Shown piece by piece: positions 5,033 through 10,646 of a DNA stretch of 10,646 nucleotides (positions are counted from its first letter, which is position 1; each line of letters begins with the position of its first letter). The notes under the pieces were generated by a model. The model was not told the origin of the DNA. It made no database searches and saw only the letters and a list, made by a program, of their open reading frames with translations. The DNA is from Planctomycetaceae bacterium (lineage in GTDB: Bacteria; Planctomycetota; Planctomycetia; Pirellulales; Thermoguttaceae), in assembly GCA_031259095.1 (NCBI GenBank), contig JAIRLW010000551.1:1-10646 (forward strand), in the 5' to 3' direction. The position numbers and the translations under genes are program-made.

Positions 5033-7963
5033 TTAGGGATTGTTTTCCGTAACATTCAAATGATTTGCCCATTTTTTCCATCGAGCGGTTTTTTGTTTTG
5101 TGATGGAAGTTTCTTTGGAATACGATTGACCGAAATCAAGAATTTCAATGTCTTCTCCGGCTAATTTGGGCAGTCCGATTAATGCCGCCTGACGTACACT
5201 ACTGTTGCGGTCATCAAGAAAATAAATCAAAATCGGCACAAAAATAGGATCGCCAAGTTCCGACGTCTTTTGAACAACCTCAACTCTAATTCGAGCGTCG
5301 GACGAAAGAGCCAAACGTCGAAACGTTTCTTCGCCGGAAGGATCGCCTAGCCGATGTAACGCCATTGCTGTTTCAAGTTGAAGCCGGACGTCGCCTTGCA
5401 GTAATTTTGTTTCCAGTCTTTCAATAATTTCCGCACGTTCCTTTTCGCAATCGTTACGGTCAGATTTTTCGAAAATGGCAAGAATCGCGTTAAGGGCGTT
5501 TTGGAATACATGACGGTCGGGATCGTACAATAATTCAATCAGTTTCGGTAAATCATGGTTATTACCGGATTCCTGAAAAATCTCACACGCTAAACATCGA
5601 AGTTTCAACGATTCAGATCGGAGCAATGTTGTTGCCAATTGTTTTGCTAATTCCGAATCGGTTTTTCTAATCGTTTCGAGAAGTGAGGCAAGAACGGAGG
5701 AATCGGTTTGACGGCGGGCTTGATCGGCAATTCGCCGAAGAGTTAATTTGTCCATATTGCGAACAGAAAACCATCGGACAAGTTCTGAAGCGGCGTTACG
5801 TTGCTCGTTGAGGTCGTTAGATTTAAGTTGCACAATCCATTCAAAAACCGGATTCGTTTCGGCTAAAACAGAATCGAGTGATTCGGGAATTTTACGCCGT
5901 TCAAATTCGTACAGATAATTCAACGCCGGCAACAACTGATCTCCAAAACTCGCCAATCTGTTATAAATTTCTTGACGCTCTTCCGGTAAACGGTTTGCCG
6001 TTTGCCAATCGTTCAGGCAATACCGGATTTCGTTAAGAATCAACTCATTCGGCGGAGTCTGTTTTGATTGAGAAAAATCGTTACTTTGCGGATTTTGGGA
6101 ACGTAATTCGGCAGAACCAACCACTTCGTGAAAACGGCGAACTAACTTTTCGTATTGCTCTGTCTGATTTTTCGGCAAGTCCAACGGATTCAATTCTTTA
6201 ACCGCAATTCCATGTTTTGCGAGAATATCAAGAGCCTGCTGACGAGTTGAGGCGTGTTGACTTTTCGCAGCGTCCAGTAGAAGACGACCGCTTTCTTCAA
6301 GAGACCAATCCGTCAACGCATTTAATGTTGCCTGTCGGACTTTTTCGTAATAATCGTTTATCATTCGTCTTGCCAACGTCGCCGTTTGCGGAGAACATCG
6401 GTTGGCAAACGCTTTCACCGCTTCAAACCGAACATTGAAGTCCGAATCATTGACCATTGGAAGCACGTCTTCAAAACACCCCAATTTTCGTAGCGATTCT
6501 ACTGCTTTTGCCCGATTTGTTGCAACGGAATCGTTAAGTTTTTGTTTCATTATCGGAATGGCTTCCTGACAACCTGCTTCCGCTAACGCGGTCATTGCGG
6601 CATGGCGTACCATCATTTCGCCGTTCAAATCACGTTGGAGCAACGCCCAGATTTCAGGTTCTTTCCAAAGTCCCAATGTTCGGATCATTTCTGTACGGAT
6701 TATCGGATTGGTTTCGCGCCGGACGTATTCGAGATAGGCTTCCGGTAACCGAAATTCCCAACCGCCGAGCGTTGTTCCGTTTCGTTTTTTCGGAGGAGAA
6801 TGCTGCCGCCACAGTTTAGCGGTTTGGCTTCGTGTTTCGAAATTTCGTGCGGCGAGCGGTTCCAGAAAACACGGATGTTCCCAAGGTTCCAGCCGTTCCG
6901 CCAACGCCGTGAGCAATTCCAACCACAGCGCCGGAATTCCCGGTTCAATATTTCGGACGGAAAGACCGGTTTGTTCGTTTTTTGTTTCAATTTCACGTTC
7001 TTTGAATTGTTCCAACAATGGAATCAGAACATCGGGCGATACGGTTGGCAATCGTCCCAATGTTTCGGCGGCGGCGCAACGTAATTCGTTTTTCAACGAT
7101 TTATTGTTGACAATTTCAATCAATTCCTTTTCCGCAACAGGATCACCGTCCCGACCCATTAAAATCACCGCGTTTGCACGTAGAACACGGTAAGCGGTTC
7201 CCTGATATTTTTTATCGTGCAAAAATATTTCAGGAGTGCCGCGAAGTTCGGACGGAATGCGAAGCAGTTGTTCCATTTCCCGATGAAACCAACGCCACGT
7301 CGATGGTAAACCGGAAGAATAATCGTAATTGAAATTTTTCTGCTTTTGAATTTCCTTATTGGACATATTCAATTGATTGATTTCTTGCTGACGCTTTCGA
7401 TCTGCCGCGTTTTGATTCGGAAACGGGTCTTGCATTCCGTTTTCTTTCCAATAATCCAATACAATATTTTTCGTCCAAATATCTTTGGCGAGAATCCGTT
7501 CCTGCTCTTCATCGCTAACCATTTCCACTTCCGACTCCGTTTCAGTAATCAATTCCATTTCCGTTTCTGAATCTGTTTCGGAAATCAATTCTGTTTCCGC
7601 AACTGTTTCCGTTTCGGCAATTGGTTTTGTTTCCGTAACTGATTCTATTTCATCCGATAACAGGGATTCGGAAGAATCTAACGGTTGCTGTTTATTTTTC
7701 GTAACTATCTGAGAAGACGAAACCGTTTGAGCAAGATGTTCCACAAACGGATCACGCGGTGATTCATTGGAAACAGCCGCTAAAAACGAATCTATAACTG
7801 TTTCGGTTTTGCCGGATGTTTCCGCTGAAGGAGAAAAAACCGTTGCTTCCTGTAGAGGTAAACGTTCCATCGGCACGGTCAATGAGCAACCGGTAAAAAT
7901 TAAACCGGCGCAAATTAACAACATCTCTGTTATCAGAACAATAAATTTTTTCACGACATCCAT
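5033..7963 (-). CDS. Large HEAT-repeat lipoprotein
   Basis: 976 aa. Residues 5-25 form a lipoprotein signal with a lipobox-like 'LIFTGC'; Cys26 would be lipidated, placing the protein on a membrane facing the periplasm. Glu13 within the hydrophobic stretch is unusual, and a shorter start at Met14 is possible. A Glu/Thr/Ser-rich spacer follows (108-146). Helical HEAT-type repeats fill about 255-320, 415-590 and 715-935: 'VRHAAMTALAEAG', 'VRFEAVKAFANR', 'VRQATLNALTDW' and 'VRQAALIGLPKLAG' carry the repeat's V-R-x-x-A core. A break of about 120 residues (590-715) divides the array. The end 'ARWKKWANHL' resembles the C-termini of other planctomycetal HEAT proteins. HEAT superhelices are protein-binding scaffolds, and no enzymatic residues were seen. 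ATG 7963 has no Shine-Dalgarno. Same strand as the two genes to its right, but 138 bp from the nearer. Fold sure, partner unknown. Confidence 0.87.
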   Translation of the reverse strand: MDVVKKFIVLITEMLLICAGLIFTGCSLTVPMERLPLQEATVFSPSAETSGKTETVIDSFLAAVSNESPRDPFVEHLAQTVSSSQIVTKNKQQPLDSSESLLSDEIESVTETKPIAETETVAETELISETDSETEMELITETESEVEMVSDEEQERILAKDIWTKNIVLDYWKENGMQDPFPNQNAADRKRQQEINQLNMSNKEIQKQKNFNYDYSSGLPSTWRWFHREMEQLLRIPSELRGTPEIFLHDKKYQGTAYRVLRANAVILMGRDGDPVAEKELIEIVNNKSLKNELRCAAAETLGRLPTVSPDVLIPLLEQFKEREIETKNEQTGLSVRNIEPGIPALWLELLTALAERLEPWEHPCFLEPLAARNFETRSQTAKLWRQHSPPKKRNGTTLGGWEFRLPEAYLEYVRRETNPIIRTEMIRTLGLWKEPEIWALLQRDLNGEMMVRHAAMTALAEAGCQEAIPIMKQKLNDSVATNRAKAVESLRKLGCFEDVLPMVNDSDFNVRFEAVKAFANRCSPQTATLARRMINDYYEKVRQATLNALTDWSLEESGRLLLDAAKSQHASTRQQALDILAKHGIAVKELNPLDLPKNQTEQYEKLVRRFHEVVGSAELRSQNPQSNDFSQSKQTPPNELILNEIRYCLNDWQTANRLPEERQEIYNRLASFGDQLLPALNYLYEFERRKIPESLDSVLAETNPVFEWIVQLKSNDLNEQRNAASELVRWFSVRNMDKLTLRRIADQARRQTDSSVLASLLETIRKTDSELAKQLATTLLRSESLKLRCLACEIFQESGNNHDLPKLIELLYDPDRHVFQNALNAILAIFEKSDRNDCEKERAEIIERLETKLLQGDVRLQLETAMALHRLGDPSGEETFRRLALSSDARIRVEVVQKTSELGDPIFVPILIYFLDDRNSSVRQAALIGLPKLAGEDIEILDFGQSYSKETSITKQKTARWKKWANHLNVTENNP
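7526..7642 (-). repeat. Coding Glu-Thr-rich low-complexity tract in the HEAT lipoprotein
   Basis: Residues 108-146 are built from 'AETETV', 'AETELI', 'SETDSE' and 'ITETES' style units, with DNA units around 'gtttccg'. It is a flexible, strongly acidic spacer between the lipid anchor and the helical domain, comparable in role to the polar linker of the VWA protein. Confidence 0.75.
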
Positions 7964-8020
7964 TTCGCTAAATAGTCCGAATCAAATAGTTTTTATCGGA
8001 ACACAAAAAAGTTAAGCATT

Positions 8021-8043
8021 GACCGAAATCAATTTCAATCGAC
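8021..8043. repeat. Diverged copy of the 8780-8801 palindrome core
   Basis: 'gaccgaaatcaatttcaatc' plus 'gac' matches the centre of the nested palindrome at 8750-8849 with two substitutions over 22 bases. It lies in the 138-bp gap left of the nuclease-like gene, so related sequences sit on both sides of that gene. Confidence 0.45.
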
Positions 8044-8101
8044 ATTAAGTAACGCCTATCGTAACCGTCTATTTTAATACAACAAAATAGACCATGAGTT
8101 G

Positions 8102-8716
8102 TTAAAATTCTCTTGGTTTGAAGTTTTTTGGAACGTCAAATTTCATGGTATCGCCGGATTGGACAAGCACGTAGAAACCCGCGTTGACGGCAACCGTCTT
8201 AATTTTTTCAGGGAAAACTGCGCCGGCAATCGCGCCGATGATTATTTTGGGCGGTTCATTGAATTCTTGACGGTTTTGTTTTAGTTTTTCGATTCGGTCG
8301 ATGTGATTTTTGACATCTTCTTCGTCAGGTTTTGCCTTTATTTCAACAACCGCAATTGTGGTCGTGTTTTCGAGATAGGCGTCGATTTCAGCAATGAGTT
8401 GATTCTGGCGATTGATCACTTTGAAATTTCCTTCAAATTCTTTATGAAAGTGATAACCGAGTTCATTGAAACAGGCAACGACGGCAGGAAAAACCATGTG
8501 TTCTGTCACTTCGCCAAAACGATTGCCCAACTTGCCCATTTGTTTGGAAAGTTCTTTGAAAGATTTTTCAGTTTCTTTATGTTGTTCGGAAATTTCTTGT
8601 ATTGCTTTGTTGGTGTCTTTTACGAAGTCTTGAATCGTTTGTTGAGTTGTTTGGTGTGCTTCGCGGATGGATTGCATGACCTGTTCATAGGTCAAGGAGA
8701 TTGTTGGTGTTGACAT
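8102..8716 (-). CDS. Coiled-coil plus PD-(D/E)XK nuclease-like protein (DUF3782-type)
   Basis: 204 aa, cytosolic. Residues 10-65 are a charged, heptad-like helix ('REAHQTTQQTIQDF', 'EQHKETEKSFKEL'), likely an oligomerising coiled coil. The rest matches a widespread uncharacterised family: 'GNRFGEVTEHMV' (64-75) gives the first-helix Glu69, 'IAEIDAYLE' (108-116) gives Asp112, and 'AVVEIKAKP' (122-130) gives the E-x-K pair Glu125/Lys127. Together they form the metal-binding core of PD-(D/E)XK nucleases. 'YVLVQSGDTMKF' and 'FKPREF' at the C-terminus are typical of the family as I recall it. Whether it cuts nucleic acid is not established. The gene stands alone, between a HEAT lipoprotein and a secreted HEAT-like protein, with related palindromic sequences on both sides, which could mean it arrived by transfer. 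ATG 8716 has no Shine-Dalgarno. No methylase or other partner gene of a restriction system is adjacent. Confidence 0.82.
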   Translation of the reverse strand: MSTPTISLTYEQVMQSIREAHQTTQQTIQDFVKDTNKAIQEISEQHKETEKSFKELSKQMGKLGNRFGEVTEHMVFPAVVACFNELGYHFHKEFEGNFKVINRQNQLIAEIDAYLENTTTIAVVEIKAKPDEEDVKNHIDRIEKLKQNRQEFNEPPKIIIGAIAGAVFPEKIKTVAVNAGFYVLVQSGDTMKFDVPKNFKPREF

Positions 8717-8749
8717 CGTTTTTGATTTTGGTTAAAGGTTTTTGTGTTT

Positions 8750-8849
8750 AGGTAACTTCTAAAAACTTCGACTGAAATCGACTGAAATCAATTTCAGTCG
8801 ATTTCTGTCGAAGTTGGTCGATCAAAAAACGAGTTTTTAGAAGTTACCT
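8750..8849. mobile_element. MITE-like nested palindrome with 18-bp terminal inverted repeats
   Basis: Outer arms 8750-8767 and 8832-8849 (aggtaacttctaaaaact and its complement) are perfect over 18 bp. Inside, 8766-8788 pairs with 8791-8813 with one mismatch over 23 bp and only two central bases. An unpaired 18-nt stretch lies on the right side. The whole 100 bp can fold into one long hairpin. It carries no coding sequence and no clear target-site duplication. It sits 33 bp upstream of the nuclease-like start, where it could affect transcription. Confidence 0.55.
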
Positions 8850-8860
8850 TTATTGCTTTG

Positions 8861-8886
8861 AACACAGAAATCACGGAAAGACTGAG
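8861..8886 (-). repeat. Weak 'acacagaaa/tcacggaaa' periodic repeat
   Basis: 'aacacagaaatcacggaaag' and the following bases show two 10-bp units of the same general pattern as 3416-3446 (a-c-a-c-g/a-g/a-a-a-a). It is probably a degenerate member of that family, directly beside the MITE-like element. Confidence 0.4.
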
Positions 8887-8997
8887 ATTGTTTTGTTTGG
8901 AAAATTAGGTTGAAAATGAGGTTTTAAAAAATGAGTTCGAATCCTTGTGAAAATTCCACTAAATAATGACCATATAATCCGAAATAATCCGTAATTT

Positions 8998-10458
8998 TCA
9001 AACTCCGCTTCCGGCAATAATCGCACTGAGTTCGTCGCTCATTTTTTGAAGCGCATCACGAATGGCAGTGAAATTCACTTTGAGTTGTTGCTCTTTTGGT
9101 TTTGTTGTTGTTCTACCGCTGGAGCCGGAATACGGTTCACTCATTGAATCCGTCATGCCGGAGGTTAAACGTTGTCTTGTTATTTCTTCCGGCAGCCCTT
9201 CATCAAGAACTTTGAAGAGCGGCGTAATTAATTTGACGACAGAGTTTATTTTTGCCGCAACCGGATCATCACCGGGAAGCATTGGAAGAATTCCGGCGAT
9301 GGCAGTTCCGGTCAGGCGTGCGCCGCGCATTCCATGCGTTACATTGAGAATGTTCGATTTGACACTCTGCACCGCACCGGTCACTTCAAGTTGTTGTTCC
9401 GGAGTGAGCATAGCAAACTCCGGTTCCAAAGCAGTTGATGAAATACCGGTTATATCCACCGAAGGGATTCCTCCTTTGGCAACCAACGCTTTATTCCGAA
9501 GTTGTGTCACCATTTGGAGTTGTGAATCTGCGGTCGCTTTCATTAGCGTAATCAACGACGTTCCGAGTTGTTGATACTGCTGATTATTCAGCGTCGTATC
9601 GGAATCGGCAAAATTCAGTTCGCCGAATATTTTTGCCGCATAGGTTCGCATTTCGATTGTTTCCTCATTATTTTCGATCACTTCCGACAAGACTTTGATT
9701 ACTTGCCCATTGGTTCCGACAGATTTCAACGCTCCTAGTCCGTCCAAAGCGTGAGAACGAAACCAATCGGTCATTTCCTGATCTTCTTTATTTCCATCCT
9801 GTTTCGGTTTGCCTGATTGAATGATTTCGATGAACAGGTTGGGAATGGTCGTATTTTTCAAGCCTTCATCAGTGATTCCGATTTCGGCAAACCGAACAAT
9901 TCCAATGAGTGCGCCGAGTTGAATGAATTTCGGATTTTCTGTTTTCTGATATTCCCCGAGAAGATAGGGCAATGCCTGAACATAAGGAGTCGGCGGATTT
10001 CCGCGGCTAGCGGGTTCACGTTGCGTCAATTGCCCGATGGCGAGAATGGCATTATAACGTGAAGACGGAGTGGCGTTGTTATCTGCCGCGATTTTTTTAA
10101 GGGAATCGAACGATTTAGCGAGTAAATATTCCCGTGCATTTCCGGCGGCGTCGCGCAAGTCTTGAGACAAAAATTCTCTGACGAATTGCTGAACCTGACC
10201 GGTATTTTCAGGACGAGTCCATCGCGCAAAGTAATATTTATCGAAAAAAGTGTCCAAACCGGCACGGTCGGCATCAACACTGCCCGACTTGAACGCGGTG
10301 AAAATCGCGGTTTTCCGTCCTGCTTGTGTTTCGTCAACTTCCCAACCGGTTGCCAACGCCATTTGTGCCGACGCGATCCCCGAAAAAACAAGTTGAACCA
10401 AAACCACAACGAAAAACAACATAACCAATTTTATCTGAAAACGAACCCTGTAAAACAT
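8998..10458 (-). CDS. Secreted HEAT-like protein, planctomycete type
   Basis: 486 aa. A long cleavable signal peptide spans residues 1-31 (basic start, hydrophobic 9-27), with a signal-peptidase site at 'ASA|Q'. The mature protein is mostly helical: 'SRYNAILAIGQL' (133-144), 'IQLGALIGIVRFA' (179-191), 'RSHALDGLGAL' (234-244) and 'MRTYAAKIFGEL' (270-281) read as HEAT/ARM-type helices. 'FFDKYYFARWTRPENTGQVQQF' lies at 71-92; I recall a similar segment in uncharacterised Pirellulales proteins. The C-terminal third (about 345-440) is less repeat-like, and a Ser/Gly/Thr-rich stretch (438-453) precedes a final helix. It is probably periplasmic and protein-binding; no catalytic motif is seen. ATG 10458 is supported by AAAGGA eight bases upstream and a TTGACA promoter, both unusual for this window and suggesting stronger expression. 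Similar in fold to the lipoprotein at 5033-7963, but not an obvious duplicate. Confidence 0.83.
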   Translation of the reverse strand: MFYRVRFQIKLVMLFFVVVLVQLVFSGIASAQMALATGWEVDETQAGRKTAIFTAFKSGSVDADRAGLDTFFDKYYFARWTRPENTGQVQQFVREFLSQDLRDAAGNAREYLLAKSFDSLKKIAADNNATPSSRYNAILAIGQLTQREPASRGNPPTPYVQALPYLLGEYQKTENPKFIQLGALIGIVRFAEIGITDEGLKNTTIPNLFIEIIQSGKPKQDGNKEDQEMTDWFRSHALDGLGALKSVGTNGQVIKVLSEVIENNEETIEMRTYAAKIFGELNFADSDTTLNNQQYQQLGTSLITLMKATADSQLQMVTQLRNKALVAKGGIPSVDITGISSTALEPEFAMLTPEQQLEVTGAVQSVKSNILNVTHGMRGARLTGTAIAGILPMLPGDDPVAAKINSVVKLITPLFKVLDEGLPEEITRQRLTSGMTDSMSEPYSGSSGRTTTKPKEQQLKVNFTAIRDALQKMSDELSAIIAGSGV

Positions 10459-10466
10459 CGTTAAAT

Positions 10467-10472
10467 TCCTTT
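10467..10472 (-). promoter_or_regulatory. Ribosome binding site of the secreted HEAT-like gene
   Basis: AAAGGA on the minus strand lies eight bases before the ATG at 10458. It is the only well-placed Shine-Dalgarno sequence in front of any start in the window, and it fixes the start choice. Confidence 0.65.
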
Positions 10473-10521
10473 CGATTCAAAATAACCATGAAAGTTGTCC
10501 TAAAAAACAGAATAACATAAT

Positions 10522-10551
10522 AGGATACAAATTTTATAAATACTTTGTCAA
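10522..10551 (-). promoter_or_regulatory. Sigma-70-type promoter of the secreted HEAT-like gene
   Basis: A perfect -35 TTGACA (10546-10551) and a -10 TATCCT (10522-10527, four of six consensus bases) are separated by 18 bp. Transcription would start near 10515, giving a leader of about 57 nt that contains the AAAGGA site. Confidence 0.55.
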
Positions 10552-10605
10552 GAGAATACCTGAAATTTTTCGGATTATTTTGGAATTTTTGGGGTAGTGA
10601 TTTTA

Positions 10606-10646
10606 AGGTAGGCGACCTTTAGGTGGGCAACCTTTCGCCGAAAGGT
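10606..10646. repeat. 15-bp tandem, self-complementary repeat running off the right edge
   Basis: 'aggtaggcgaccttt' (10606-10620) and 'aggtgggcaaccttt' (10621-10635) are adjacent units at 13/15 identity; both are imperfect palindromes (aggt…acct). The last bases, from 10630, form 'acctttcgccgaaaggt', a palindrome with one central base. The array is cut by the window end, so its full length is unknown. Confidence 0.65.

Noticed and set aside
5126..5155. 'gaccgaaatcaagaatttcaa' resembling the 8021-8043 repeat core
   Set aside because: It is inside the HEAT lipoprotein coding region, has a two-base insertion at the centre, and is explained by normal codons.
8071..8108. Possible terminator hairpin at the end of the nuclease-like gene (attttaatacaac with gttgttaaaat)
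   Set aside because: The stem is AT-rich, has a two-base bulge, overlaps the stop codon and is not followed by a T-run on the minus strand.
8303..8713. 136-codon open frame antisense to the nuclease-like gene
   Set aside because: The opposite frame carries the conserved PD-(D/E)XK motifs. This one is Phe/Cys-rich, as expected of an antisense shadow.
8930..8960. 'gagttcgaatcctt', resembling a tRNA T-loop
   Set aside because: The flanking bases do not pair into a T stem, and no acceptor, D or anticodon arm is found nearby.
9062..9574. 170-codon open frame antisense to the secreted HEAT-like gene
   Set aside because: The minus-strand frame is complete with signal peptide, promoter and ribosome site. 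The antisense frame has no start context or family resemblance.

Overview
The window is AT-leaning bacterial DNA. It most likely comes from a planctomycete or a close PVC relative, perhaps a low-GC Pirellulales-type gut or sediment lineage. Four things point there: an anti-sigma-like protein with the planctomycetal 'YLDGEL…RLAxEPEFRE' head, a membrane VWA protein whose domain starts 'RFVFVFDHSGSM', two exported HEAT-type proteins (one of a type I associate with Pirellulales), and an almost complete lack of Shine-Dalgarno sites. The taxonomic call rests on recalled family resemblance, not on a search.

Layout: (1) 1-312, the C-terminal part of an aldo/keto reductase running in from the left (+). 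(2) 735-1802, a membrane anti-sigma-factor-like protein (+) with no sigma factor beside it. (3) 2047-2979, a CorA-type divalent-cation transporter (-), convergent with the previous gene, with GMS in place of the usual GMN motif. (4) 3610-4791, a single-pass membrane protein with a complete VWA/MIDAS domain (+). (5) 5033-7963, a large HEAT-repeat lipoprotein (-). (6) 8102-8716, a small coiled-coil plus PD-(D/E)XK nuclease-like protein (-). (7) 8998-10458, a secreted HEAT-like protein (-) with the best promoter and the only good ribosome binding site in the window. The last three genes share a strand, but gaps of 138 and 281 bp separate them, so they are probably separate transcription units. 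No shared pathway can be read from the gene set. Several products act at or beyond the cytoplasmic membrane.

The most unusual content lies between the genes. Nearly every intergenic space carries short, structured, non-coding repeats from at least seven apparent families: roughly 10-bp-period runs ('cgcagatta' and 'ttcgtg' types), palindromes around 'gtccc…gggac', a 'gtagagacg…cgtctctac' element, a 22-nt 'atttgtcccattag' stem, a 17-nt 'ctgaaaggca' stem, a MITE-like 100-bp nested palindrome, and a tandem 'aggtgggcaaccttt' array cut by the right edge. Two families occur twice in the window at 37/38 and 44/48 identity, which shows they are dispersed. No tRNA, rRNA, CRISPR array, transposase or replication origin was seen.
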